Below, piece after piece: positions 8,563 to 16,020 of a stretch of DNA of 64,000 nt. How positions within the stretch are numbered: position 1 is the stretch's first letter; each line of letters opens with the position of its first letter. The position numbers were made by a program, and so were the translations under genes. The stretch is from an uncultured Clostridia bacterium (GTDB taxonomy: Bacteria; Bacillota; Clostridia; Oscillospirales; Ruminococcaceae): positions 20,175 to 84,174 of the forward strand of contig CANQTP010000007.1 of assembly GCA_947626755.1 (NCBI GenBank). Direction: 5' to 3'. The notes under the pieces were generated by a model. It did no database searches and was not told where the DNA came from. It saw only the letters and a program-made list of their open reading frames with translations.

Positions 8563-8622
8563 AGTAATGATAGGGGTTTATGCCCCGCTCAGCAAACTTT
8601 ATAATGAAAGGATGTCATACCA

Positions 8623-9846
8623 ATGGCAGGATTAAACAAAGTAACAGTTGACGACATCAGCGTCAAGGGCAAGAAAGTCCTCGTAAGAGTTGACTTCAAC
8701 GTTCCCCTCAAGGACGGAAAGATCACCAACGATAACCGTATCGTTGCAGCTCTCCCCACTATCAAGAAGCTTACTTCCGAAGGCGCAAAGGTAGTTCTCT
8801 GCTCTCATCTCGGCAAGCCCAAGAACGGTCCGGAGGACAAATTCTCCCTCGCTCCCGCAGCGGAAAGACTTGCTCAGCTCGTTGATACAAACGTTATCTT
8901 TGCTAAAGATGATACCGTTGTCGGCGACAACGCAAAGAAAGCCGTTGCAAACATGAAGGACGGCGAGATCGTTGTTCTGGAAAATACACGTTTCCGCGGC
9001 AACGAAGAGACCAAGAACGGCGACGACTTTGCAAAGGAACTTGCAGACCTCGTGGACGGTCAGGTATTTGTTATGGACGCTTTCGGTTCTGCACACAGAG
9101 CGCACGCTTCCACAGCAGGCGTTACAAAGTTCGTTAAGGAAACAGCAGTGGGCTATCTGATGCAGAAAGAGATCCGGTATCTCGGAAATGCAGTTGAAGA
9201 TCCTGTTCGTCCTTTCGTTGCAATTCTGGGCGGCGCAAAGGTTGCAGACAAGCTGAATGTTATCTCCAACCTTATCGAAAAGTGCGACACACTTATCATC
9301 GGCGGCGGTATGGCTTACACATTCCTTAAAGCTAAGGGCTACGAGGTAGGAAAGTCTCTGGTTGACGATGAGAAGATCGACTACTGCAAGGAAATGATGG
9401 CTAAGGCTGAAAAAGCAGGCAAGAAACTGCTTCTCCCCATTGATACCACAATTGCAGCAGCATTCCCCGATCCTATCGACGGCGCTATCGAAGTTTCCGT
9501 TGTTGACGCTGACAAGATCCCCGCTGATATGATGGGTCTTGACATCGGCACAAAGACAATGGAACTCTTTGCAGATGCTGTTAAATCCGCAAAGACAGTT
9601 GTCTGGAACGGACCTATGGGCGTATTTGAGAACCCCACACTTGCCAAGGGTACGATCGCAGTTGCAAAGGCTCTTGCAGATACAGACGCTACCACAATTA
9701 TCGGCGGCGGCGATTCCGCAGCAGCTGTAATGCAGCTTGGCTTTGCAGATAAGATGTCCCACATCTCCACAGGCGGCGGAGCTTCTCTTGAATATCTCGA
9801 GGGCAAGGTACTTCCCGGCGTTGCTGTTATTGCTGAAAAGAAGTAA
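8623..9846 (+). CDS. pgk: Phosphoglycerate kinase
   Basis: This 407-residue cytoplasmic enzyme transfers the phosphoryl group of 1,3-bisphosphoglycerate to ADP in glycolysis. Visible signatures are [16 protein letters not shown] at the N-terminus, SHLGKPK, the nucleotide-domain GGAKVADK and [13 protein letters not shown], and GGGDSAAAV near the C-terminus. Length is normal for the family. Codon use shows the bias of a highly expressed gene. It has its own promoter and terminator, so here it is not in the common gap-pgk-tpi operon. The long antisense ORF over it is a shadow. Confidence 0.98.
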   Translation: MAGLNKVTVDDISVKGKKVLVRVDFNVPLKDGKITNDNRIVAALPTIKKLTSEGAKVVLCSHLGKPKNGPEDKFSLAPAAERLAQLVDTNVIFAKDDTVVGDNAKKAVANMKDGEIVVLENTRFRGNEETKNGDDFAKELADLVDGQVFVMDAFGSAHRAHASTAGVTKFVKETAVGYLMQKEIRYLGNAVEDPVRPFVAILGGAKVADKLNVISNLIEKCDTLIIGGGMAYTFLKAKGYEVGKSLVDDEKIDYCKEMMAKAEKAGKKLLLPIDTTIAAAFPDPIDGAIEVSVVDADKIPADMMGLDIGTKTMELFADAVKSAKTVVWNGPMGVFENPTLAKGTIAVAKALADTDATTIIGGGDSAAAVMQLGFADKMSHISTGGGASLEYLEGKVLPGVAVIAEKK

Positions 9847-9862
9847 TAAGACGATAAATAAC

Positions 9863-9897
9863 GAGCGGAGAACGATGAGTTCTCCGCTCTTATTGTT
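9863..9897. terminator. Terminator between pgk and mscL
   Basis: GAGCGGAGAAC gatga GTTCTCCGCTC is a perfect 11-bp stem followed by TTATTGTTT. It lies between two convergent genes and may serve both. Confidence 0.8.
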
Positions 9898-9934
9898 TAT
9901 GTGCAAAACTGCTGCAAAATTCCGTTTTATGTAA

Positions 9935-10411
9935 CTATTCTTCCTTCTTTTCGGAAACTGCGCCGTCTCTGAGAAGATCGCGTATCTCCGCAAGGAGCAG
10001 TTCCTCTTTTGTAGGCTCGGGCTCTGCAGGCGGCTCTTCCGGCTTGGCTTCTTCCTTCTTCTTGAACTTGTTGATAGCTTTTATAAGGAAAAATACGCAA
10101 AGCGAAATAATCAGGAAGTTTATAACTACTTGTATCAGATTGCCGTACCTTATGGCAACTTCCGCAGCTTCCGCAATGCCGAGTTCCTCGTTTGCGGCAA
10201 CCGCTTCTTTGAGGATTATTCTCTTGTCGGAAAAATCTATTCCGCCTGTTATCATTCCGACACAAGGCATTACAATGTCGTTTACAAGAGAATTTACTAT
10301 AGGAGTGAACGCTCCGCCCATGATAATGCCGACTGCCATGTCAATGACATTTCCTCTGGCAATAAATTCCTTGAATTCCGAAACAATGCCTTTTTTCTTT
10401 TCGTCCGCCAT
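9935..10411 (-). CDS. mscL: Large-conductance mechanosensitive channel
   Basis: A 158-residue membrane protein that opens under membrane tension to release solutes during osmotic downshock. The N-terminal helix and first membrane segment show the diagnostic pattern KEFIARGNVIDMAVGIIMGGAFTPIVNSLVNDIVMP. A second membrane segment (LIQVVINFLIISLCVFFLIKAIN) follows. The C-terminal tail is charged and Pro/Glu-rich (KPEEPPAEPEPTKEELLLAEIRDLL), including the cytoplasmic helical bundle. It is transcribed on the minus strand after the C39-like gene, 81 nt downstream, with a GGATGAG ribosome binding site. Confidence 0.95.
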   Translation of the reverse strand: MADEKKKGIVSEFKEFIARGNVIDMAVGIIMGGAFTPIVNSLVNDIVMPCVGMITGGIDFSDKRIILKEAVAANEELGIAEAAEVAIRYGNLIQVVINFLIISLCVFFLIKAINKFKKKEEAKPEEPPAEPEPTKEELLLAEIRDLLRDGAVSEKKEE

Positions 10412-10492
10412 TTTTACTCATCCTTTCGGGTTTGATAATAAAATTTTACAACAATATTATGGATATGCCTGACAAGGATTGTAATATTTTTA

Positions 10493-11110
10493 TTAATTTT
10501 TTTCGGGAAGCTTTACGCTGCTGTCCGCAATAACGCCGCCTGTTATCCCGAAATGCCCGTAAAGTTCGCCGCAGTCGGCATTTCCTATCCCACCCCATGA
10601 TGAAAAAGTCAATGCTCCGCTTTCCGAGATACCCGTTACCGTAATGTAATGCCAATGCGTTTTCCCGCTGCGGATCTCGCCTTTTCTGACGGGATAGGTT
10701 ATCTTATAGGGAAGTTTTTTCCTGTCAAAACCTATCCGCACGATAACGGGGAAACCGGATCGCAGCGACTCGCGAATGAATTTTTCCAGACTTTCCCTGC
10801 TAAAACGCCTTCTGCTCAGAAATCTTACTTCCGCACCGGTAATATGCCTGTTTATAAGCTTCACAAGCCTGCCGGGAAAGATCCCCAGCGGATTTGAAGT
10901 TCTGCGATAAGCTTCGTTATCGCGGAATCTGCTGACAATATCCGCATACTCCGTAAAGCCTATAGAACGCTTTCCCGCCATATAAAGTATCATGTCGCAA
11001 GCTGCGATCATTCCGCAGCCGCTTCTCAGGGAACGCTTTCCGAACAGTGCCTGATCGCCGCCGTACATATAGCTTTCCGCTCTTTTTATCTTTAAATAAT
11101 TGATCTCCAT
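10493..11110 (-). CDS. C39-like (papain-fold) putative cysteine peptidase
   Basis: Residues are counted from the Met at 11110 (MEINYLKIKRAE), giving 205 aa. A Cys in SGCGMIAACDMILYMAG and a His in THWHYITVTG are spaced as in C39-like papain-fold proteins, followed by SSWGGIGNADCGELYG. Substrate and true activity are unknown. There is no signal peptide. The track's longer start at 11128 falls between the -35 and -10 of a consensus promoter and so cannot be on the transcript. The predicted transcription start coincides with the A of the ATG at 11110, implying a leaderless mRNA. Confidence 0.6.
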   Translation of the reverse strand: MEINYLKIKRAESYMYGGDQALFGKRSLRSGCGMIAACDMILYMAGKRSIGFTEYADIVSRFRDNEAYRRTSNPLGIFPGRLVKLINRHITGAEVRFLSRRRFSRESLEKFIRESLRSGFPVIVRIGFDRKKLPYKITYPVRKGEIRSGKTHWHYITVTGISESGALTFSSWGGIGNADCGELYGHFGITGGVIADSSVKLPEKN

Positions 11111-11116
11111 AACCGA

Positions 11117-11145
11117 ATTATACCTCATAATGCCGCAATTGTCAA
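11117..11145 (-). promoter_or_regulatory. Consensus promoter giving a predicted leaderless mRNA
   Basis: On the minus strand TTGACA and TATAAT are separated by exactly 17 nt, a perfect consensus. Six bases (TCGGTT) separate the -10 from the ATG at 11110, so initiation 7 nt downstream falls on the start codon itself. Confidence 0.75.
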
Positions 11146-11210
11146 CAAGTTTTCAGGGCAATATATGCAAATCGCCCAAAACAAAAACTGCAAATTATAT
11201 ACGCAAATAC

Positions 11211-11239
11211 TTGACAAGTCCGCCAAAAAAGTGTATAAT
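11211..11239 (+). promoter_or_regulatory. Consensus promoter of pfkA
   Basis: TTGACA and TATAAT are separated by 17 nt. The predicted leader is about 95 nt long and contains a hairpin at 11266-11300. Confidence 0.8.
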
Positions 11240-11265
11240 TTAAAGTGTTTAAGTGATCTGTATCA

Positions 11266-11300
11266 GCCTTCTTTGTGCGTCATAACGCGCAGAAGCAGGC
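11266..11300 (+). other. Hairpin in the pfkA 5' leader
   Basis: GCCTTCTTTGTGCG and CGCGCAGAAGCAGGC form a mostly paired stem around tcataa. A small CCCC/GGGG hairpin follows before the GGAGGA ribosome binding site. It does not match a riboswitch class that I know. Confidence 0.4.
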
Positions 11301-11340
11301 TTTCCCCCTCGGGGCAATAAATATATTGGAGGATAAAAGT

Positions 11341-12300
11341 ATGAAAAGGATCGGTGTATTGACCAGCGGAGGAGATGCTCCCGGCATGAATGCAGCCGTA
11401 AGAGCTGTAACAAGAGCGGCAATCTCCAAAGGATATGAAGTCATCGGCATAAAGAGAGGCTATAACGGTCTGCTCCACGGAGAGATCGTTCAGCTCGGAG
11501 TGCGTGATGTTTCCAATATCATACAGCGCGGCGGTACTGTTCTGTATACTGCACGCTGCCTTGAATTCAAGGAATGGGATTATGTACTTAAAGCTAAGGA
11601 AAAATGTGACGAACTTAACCTTGTGGGTATAGTTGTTATCGGCGGCGACGGCTCCTTCAGGGGCGCTGCGGATCTTTCCAAGGCAGGAGTTCCCTGCATA
11701 GGTCTGCCCGGAACTATCGACAACGACATCGCCTGCACAGAATATACCATCGGTTATGATACGGCAATGAATACAGCCATGGAAATGATAGATAAGCTCC
11801 GCGACACCGCTATGTCCCACGACCGCTGCTCGGTAGTTGAAGTAATGGGAAGAAATGCAGGCTGGATCGCTCTTAATGTAGGTCTTGCCGTTGGTGCAGT
11901 GGGAGTTCTTGCTCCCGAAGTTCCCCGCAAACTTGACGATATAATCGCCAAAATGGAAAATTCCAAAAAGACAATGAAGCAGCACTTCATAATAGTTGTT
12001 TCCGAAGGCATCGGTCATTCCGAAGAAATTGCCCAAGAGATCAAGGAAAAAACAGGTATCGAGTCCAGAGCTACGATCCTCGGTCACGTTCAGAGAGGCG
12101 GAAACCCCACTCTCCGCGACAGAGTCGTTGCCAGCGAAATGGGTTACTATGCTGTTGATCTTCTGGATCAGGGCATCGGCAACCGCGTTGTTGCTATGCA
12201 GAACCATAAGATCGTGGACTTCGACATAAAGGAAGCTCTTTCGATGAAAAAGCCCTTTGACGTAAATCTCTACAACATCGCAGACAGGATCTCATTCTAA
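11341..12300 (+). CDS. pfkA: ATP-dependent 6-phosphofructokinase
   Basis: This 319-residue glycolytic enzyme phosphorylates fructose 6-phosphate. It has the N-terminal MKRIGVLTSGGDAPGMNAA, the nucleotide loop GGDGSFRGA (Gly after GGDGS supports ATP rather than pyrophosphate), the catalytic PGTIDNDI with its Asp, MGRNAGWIA, and GHVQRGGNP. Length is standard for bacterial PfkA. The start at 11341 is chosen over the track's 11275 because GGAGGA lies just upstream and homologues begin MKRIGVL. No terminator separates it from the THF riboswitch eight bases downstream, so folT may be co-transcribed. Confidence 0.97.
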   Translation: MKRIGVLTSGGDAPGMNAAVRAVTRAAISKGYEVIGIKRGYNGLLHGEIVQLGVRDVSNIIQRGGTVLYTARCLEFKEWDYVLKAKEKCDELNLVGIVVIGGDGSFRGAADLSKAGVPCIGLPGTIDNDIACTEYTIGYDTAMNTAMEMIDKLRDTAMSHDRCSVVEVMGRNAGWIALNVGLAVGAVGVLAPEVPRKLDDIIAKMENSKKTMKQHFIIVVSEGIGHSEEIAQEIKEKTGIESRATILGHVQRGGNPTLRDRVVASEMGYYAVDLLDQGIGNRVVAMQNHKIVDFDIKEALSMKKPFDVNLYNIADRISF

Positions 12301-12308
12301 AAAAATAA

Positions 12309-12424
12309 GCATTTACAGAGTAGGCAAACGCGCGTACAGTGCTTGGCGGACGGGGAGTTGCCGCCTTGACGAAAAACATACTCAGGTATGTTTGCGGTGC
12401 GTTTGCCGCATCCCGCTGAAATGC
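12309..12424 (+). ncRNA. Tetrahydrofolate (THF) riboswitch
   Basis: The sequence fits the THF-I class: AGAGTAG at the 5' junction, GCGTACAGTG (compare GCGUUAAGUG), GGGAGTTG, ACGAA, then GCGGTG and TTGCCGCATCCCGCTG. Stems visible by eye are P1 GCATTT/AAATGC (12309-12314/12419-12424), a perfect 9-bp GGCAAACGC/GCGTTTGCC, GGCGG/CCGCC and AAACATA/TATGTTT. It stands directly upstream of folT, the class's commonest target, and should sense reduced folates. A covariance-model search would settle the assignment. Confidence 0.85.
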
Positions 12425-12432
12425 ATAACAGG

Positions 12433-12515
12433 AGCTTTTCATTATACTGGAAATCAGTATTCTCCCGATTATGCAGTTTAGCATAATTATTAAGGAGGTA
12501 TTATAATGAAAAGCT
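12433..12515 (+). promoter_or_regulatory. Start-codon-sequestering fold below the THF riboswitch
   Basis: AGCTTTTCATTATA (12433-12446) is perfectly complementary to TATAATGAAAAGCT (12502-12515), which contains the folT ATG. Two small hairpins, ATACTG/CAGTAT and ATTATGC/GCATAAT, lie between, and CTCC (12462-12465) can pair with GGAG of the ribosome binding site. This would hide the start codon and is a plausible translational expression platform for the riboswitch. Confidence 0.6.
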
Positions 12516-13075
12516 TTTTTTCAATGTTCAGGCGTTCCGCGGGCGAACTTAAAAATATCCGCTGCCTGACTGCCACGGGAATACTTGTTGCCCTGTTCGT
12601 GATACTGGATATGTATTCCATAAGAATAGGAGATTTTGTCAAGATAAATCTTGCGTTTCTCCCTCTTGCGTCTGTGGGAATGCTGTTCGGTCCCGTGCCT
12701 GCAATGCTTGCGGCTCTGGCAGGAGATTTTGTAGGCTGCTTTGTAAGCGGACAGTCTCCCCTTCCCCTGCTGTCGCTGACAGCAATGGTCGAAGGACTGA
12801 TATACGGAACACTTCTTTATGGGAAGCGTTTCGGTTCACTTGCGGTATTCTCCGTTGTGGCAAGACTTGCGGACTCGCTTATCGTTTCCATATGTCTGAA
12901 TACGTCAGTCCTTATGTATTACGGATTCATGTCGCGCACTGCGGAGCAGTTCCTGACGCGCGTTGTCAAAACAGGCGCGGAACTCATTTTCTTCATTCCC
13001 ATAATTATTTTCGGGTCGCAGATGATACGCACGATCTACGATAATGTTACAAAAGGCAGCCGTTCCCACAATTAA
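12506..13075 (+). CDS. folT: ECF transporter S component, folate-type (FolT)
   Basis: A 189-residue membrane protein with about six hydrophobic segments. It is the substrate-binding subunit of a group II ECF importer that shares an energising module encoded elsewhere. The N-terminus ELKNIRCLTATGILVALFVILD and the following IGDFVKINLAFLPLASVGMLFGP resemble FolT-family proteins. Folate specificity is supported independently by the THF riboswitch just upstream. The ribosome binding site is AAGGAGG at 12492-12498, partly within a pairable region. A membrane location and folate uptake role follow from family knowledge plus context. Confidence 0.88.
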   Translation: MKSFFSMFRRSAGELKNIRCLTATGILVALFVILDMYSIRIGDFVKINLAFLPLASVGMLFGPVPAMLAALAGDFVGCFVSGQSPLPLLSLTAMVEGLIYGTLLYGKRFGSLAVFSVVARLADSLIVSICLNTSVLMYYGFMSRTAEQFLTRVVKTGAELIFFIPIIIFGSQMIRTIYDNVTKGSRSHN

Positions 13076-13100
13076 TAATATAATGAAAGGATAGGTTTTT

Positions 13101-13766
13101 ATGGGACTTTTTTCACCTAATCCTACTAAACAGAAGCAGATAGAGCTTCAGAACATTCTTTTCAATACAAATGAAAAGAAATTAATGGTGTCCCCGGATT
13201 TTCTCCATAATATGGCTGTGAACTACACGTCAAAAAGAATGAAAACAGTCAATAAAATGAATACGGGACTTGTTTCAACAAAGACTCCCAGACATTTCTT
13301 TGCATATTATGACATAATGATGCAGAATCTGGACGAACTTATCACCATTGAACCCTACCACGAGTTCAAAGATCCTAAGCCTTCCGAATTCAAAAAGATG
13401 ATAAATGACAAATTGAACAAATATATCGAAGCAATGCTTAACCGCACATGGAAAGAAGCCAACCGCAAGTTCGGTCTGGGACTTGACGGGAAGCGCGACC
13501 CTCTGCTTTACGGTCCTGTGCTTGATGATATATTAAGATTCAGGCACAGATATTCCGATGTGCTTGTGGAACATATCGACAATACATTCTACAAGTCGGT
13601 GTTCGGCACAAGTTTTCTGGAAAGAGAAGAGCGGCTTGCTGCCGCCGAAGCGGAAACAGTTGAAGAAGAAAACATCGACGGCGAGGAGCATGGCGATATT
13701 CCCGATCCGGACGATGCACTTGCAATGCATGATGAAGACGAAAAGGAGCAGCAGACTGCGGAATAA
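13101..13766 (+). CDS. Unknown soluble protein with acidic tail
   Basis: I do not recognise a characterised family. The protein has 221 residues. The N-terminal two thirds are Lys/Asn-rich and probably helical, with conserved-looking 'TPRHFFAYYDIMMQNLDELI' and 'RTWKEANRKFG'. The C-terminal ~45 residues are strongly acidic (EETVEEENIDGEEHGDIPDPDD) and likely disordered. There is no signal peptide or membrane segment. It starts 25 nt after folT with AAAGGATAG upstream, so it is probably the last gene of that transcript. A strong terminator follows. Nothing in the sequence points to folate metabolism. Confidence 0.7.
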   Translation: MGLFSPNPTKQKQIELQNILFNTNEKKLMVSPDFLHNMAVNYTSKRMKTVNKMNTGLVSTKTPRHFFAYYDIMMQNLDELITIEPYHEFKDPKPSEFKKMINDKLNKYIEAMLNRTWKEANRKFGLGLDGKRDPLLYGPVLDDILRFRHRYSDVLVEHIDNTFYKSVFGTSFLEREERLAAAEAETVEEENIDGEEHGDIPDPDDALAMHDEDEKEQQTAE

Positions 13767-13774
13767 CAATAATT

Positions 13775-13818
13775 CCCTGTATCAAGTGAATTTATCACTC
13801 GATACAGGGATATTTTTT
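13775..13818. terminator. Terminator between convergent genes
   Basis: CCCTGTATC/GATACAGGG encloses AGTGA/TCACT, giving a 14-bp stem, and is followed by TATTTTTTT. It ends the folT transcript and runs into the 3' end of the minus-strand YdcF-family gene. Confidence 0.85.
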
Positions 13819-14573
13819 TACCCGAATACAAATTGATAAATAATTCCGAATATCTCACGGAGCCAATATGTGGGAATCAGCCACAGCGAAGTTTTCACTG
13901 GTATGGCATATGCTTCCAATCCGTACTTTTCCGCGATCATTGAAGCGCGGAACTGATGATAACCGTCCGTCACTATCGCAGCATTCCCGTCAAGACCGTT
14001 TTCAAGCATTTTCTCTTTGGAAAATCGTATATTCTCATCGGTGCTTGTGGATCTGTCCTCAAGAATTATCCTGTCGGGGGAAATGCCGTTTTCCGAAAGC
14101 ACCCGCCTGATACATTCCGCTTCGGAAATATCCTCGTCCGCGCCCTGTCCGCCCGAAGCAATACAGACAGCTTCGGGGTTTTCTTTCAGAAAATTGCAGG
14201 CTGCCGTTATCCGCTTGTTGAGCATTAGGCTCGGAGTTTCACCCTTTACTCTGCACCCGAGAACGATAACCACGGTTTTGCCGTTCGGCGGAGGATTTTC
14301 CGCCGCCGCGATCATTTTCACTGAGATCGCCATCGAAATTACCAGAAATGCCAGAAACAGCACGGCAGCAAACAGTGATACCCCGCGGAAAAATATATTC
14401 TCCCGAAAAAGCGCAAAAAATTTGCTTCTGAAAAATACAAGCAGGAAAAGCAATGCAAACAGCGCCATTCCCGAAATATTCCCGAAATTTATTATCCCTG
14501 CGGTCAAAGGCGCAAAGAACACCAGAAAGCCGCAGATGAAAATTATTTCAAGGCATAAAGGAACAAATGCCAT
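13818..14573 (-). CDS. YdcF/ElyC family (DUF218) membrane protein
   Basis: A 251-residue protein with three or four N-terminal membrane segments (residues ~1-95), then a DUF218 domain: VVIVLGCRVKGETPSLMLNKRI, ASGGQGADEDISEAECI, LEDRSTSTDENIRF and AAIVTDGYHQFRASMIAE. Relatives such as ElyC and SanA act in envelope polysaccharide homeostasis, but the biochemical role of the domain is not established. Its ATG overlaps the TGA of the TSCPD gene by one base, so the two are translationally coupled, last in the PHP-malic enzyme operon. Confidence 0.88.
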   Translation of the reverse strand: MAFVPLCLEIIFICGFLVFFAPLTAGIINFGNISGMALFALLFLLVFFRSKFFALFRENIFFRGVSLFAAVLFLAFLVISMAISVKMIAAAENPPPNGKTVVIVLGCRVKGETPSLMLNKRITAACNFLKENPEAVCIASGGQGADEDISEAECIRRVLSENGISPDRIILEDRSTSTDENIRFSKEKMLENGLDGNAAIVTDGYHQFRASMIAEKYGLEAYAIPVKTSLWLIPTYWLREIFGIIYQFVFG

Positions 14574-14815
14574 CAGAGAGCTTCTCTTAAAGCGTTGGCA
14601 AGCTGATCGGGGCAGGAAGTTCCCTTGCCGCCGCAGTCAATGCCCTGTAAACGTTCAACGGCGTCCTTTACCTTCATTCCCTTTACAAGTGCGGAAATGC
14701 CTTGGGTATTTCCGTTGCAGCCGCCTGTGAACTGAACGTTCTTTATAACGTCTCCGTCAATTTCTATATGAATGTTTCTTGAGCAAACGCCCTTTGGTGT
14801 GTAGTTAATGGTCAT
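14573..14815 (-). CDS. TSCPD domain protein (TIGR03905 type)
   Basis: This 80-residue protein is made up almost entirely of the TSCPD domain. It has the name-giving motif TSCPDQLANAL near the C-terminus, CNGNTQGISALVKGM in the middle, and an N-terminal 'YTPKGVCSRNI'. Such small proteins resemble the C-terminal extension of some vitamin B12-dependent ribonucleotide reductases; their own function is not established. The Cys residues (C11, C33, C61, C68) could bind metal (inference). AAGGAGGAT precedes the ATG, 13 nt after the malic enzyme stop. Confidence 0.85.
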   Translation of the reverse strand: MTINYTPKGVCSRNIHIEIDGDVIKNVQFTGGCNGNTQGISALVKGMKVKDAVERLQGIDCGGKGTSCPDQLANALREAL

Positions 14816-14828
14816 TTTAATATCCTCC

Positions 14829-16007
14829 TTAATTTTTTATCCTTGCTACTCCCGACTTTACCGCCGCGTCCGCAACGGCATCGGCGATGATGTTCGCCAA
14901 ATTCTTATTGAACGCATCGGGAAGTATGTACTCCGCGCAGAGTTCCTCGGGCTTTACCGCCGAAGCAATGGCGTACGCCGCCGCACGTTTCATTTCCTCG
15001 TTGATGTCGCTTGCACGGACTGCAAGCGCGCCCTTGAAAACTCCCGGGAAAGCAATAACATTGTTTATCTGATTGGGATAGTCGGAACGTCCCGTTCCCA
15101 CAACGAACGCTCCCGCAGCTTTCGCATCCTCGGGCATTATTTCGGGAGTGGGATTTGCCATTGCGAAAATTATGGGCTTGTCCGCCATTGAACGCACCAT
15201 TTCCTGCGAAACAAGGTTAGGCTTGGAAACTCCTATAAAGGCGTCCGCACCTTTCAGAGCCTCCGCAAGTCCGCCGCGGACATGATCTTTATTTGTGATC
15301 TTAGCCATTTCGTAGTGTGATGGATTTTCAAAATCGTCTCCGTCACAGATAATGCCTTTTATATCCACCATTATAATGTTGCCTATCCCCAAGGAAATAA
15401 ACTGCTTTGCAATTGCGCAGCCTGCCGCTCCCGCGCCGTTTATAACAAGAGTCATATCCTTGATAGTTTTCCCCGCAACTTTTGCGGCATTCAGCATAGC
15501 CGCCGAAGCAACGATGGCAGTTCCATGCTGATCGTCATGGAAAACAGGTATATCAAGCTTTTCTTTCAGGCGGCGCTCGATTTCAAAACATCTGGGGGCG
15601 GAAATATCTTCAAGATTTATCCCGCCGAAGCTGTAAGAGATAAGTTCGACAGTGCGGACAATTTCGTCCACGTCCTTGGAAGCAACGCATATGGGGAAAG
15701 CGTCCACTCCCGCAAATTCCTTGAAAAGCGCGCATTTGCCTTCCATTACGGGCATAGAAGCCCTCGGACCTATATCCCCCAGACCGAGAACTGCCGTTCC
15801 GTCGGTAATGACCGCCACAAGATTTGCCCGTCTTGTAAGATCGTAGGAAAGGTCGGGATCTTTGGCAATTTCCAGACAGGGCTGCGCAACACCGGGAGTG
15901 TAAGCGTTTGAAAGCTGCTGACGGTCGTTGACTTCACAGCGGGAGATCACTTCTATTTTGCCTTTCCACTTATAATGTTTTTCCAGAGATGACTGCATAA
16001 TGTCCAT
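14829..16007 (-). CDS. NAD(P)-dependent malic enzyme
   Basis: This enzyme of about 392 residues oxidatively decarboxylates malate to pyruvate. Visible are YTPGVAQPCLEI, GTAVLGLGDIGP, the catalytic region MEGKCALFKEFAGVDAFPI, FHDDQHGTAIV, the Rossmann motif VINGAGAAGCAIA, and IIFAMANPTPEI. It is the short bacterial form without a phosphotransacetylase domain. Cofactor preference cannot be read safely. The start at 16007 (MDIMQSS) follows GGAAGT at good spacing; the track's start at 16043 uses a TTG inside the upstream gene. It lies 13 nt after the PHP gene. Confidence 0.95.
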   Translation of the reverse strand: MDIMQSSLEKHYKWKGKIEVISRCEVNDRQQLSNAYTPGVAQPCLEIAKDPDLSYDLTRRANLVAVITDGTAVLGLGDIGPRASMPVMEGKCALFKEFAGVDAFPICVASKDVDEIVRTVELISYSFGGINLEDISAPRCFEIERRLKEKLDIPVFHDDQHGTAIVASAAMLNAAKVAGKTIKDMTLVINGAGAAGCAIAKQFISLGIGNIIMVDIKGIICDGDDFENPSHYEMAKITNKDHVRGGLAEALKGADAFIGVSKPNLVSQEMVRSMADKPIIFAMANPTPEIMPEDAKAAGAFVVGTGRSDYPNQINNVIAFPGVFKGALAVRASDINEEMKRAAAYAIASAVKPEELCAEYILPDAFNKNLANIIADAVADAAVKSGVARIKN

Positions 16008-16020
16008 ACTGATACTTCCT

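Noticed and set aside
8632-9993. 453-aa minus-strand ORF over pgk
   Set aside because: It is Cys-rich shadow translation opposite a highly biased, certain pgk gene, with no ribosome binding site or family resemblance.
11111-11128. Upstream ATG (MRYNSV...) as the start of the C39-like protein
   Set aside because: This ATG lies between the -35 and -10 of a perfect promoter and cannot be on that transcript.
11263-12207. 314-aa minus-strand ORF over pfkA
   Set aside because: Antisense shadow of a certain gene, without a start signal.
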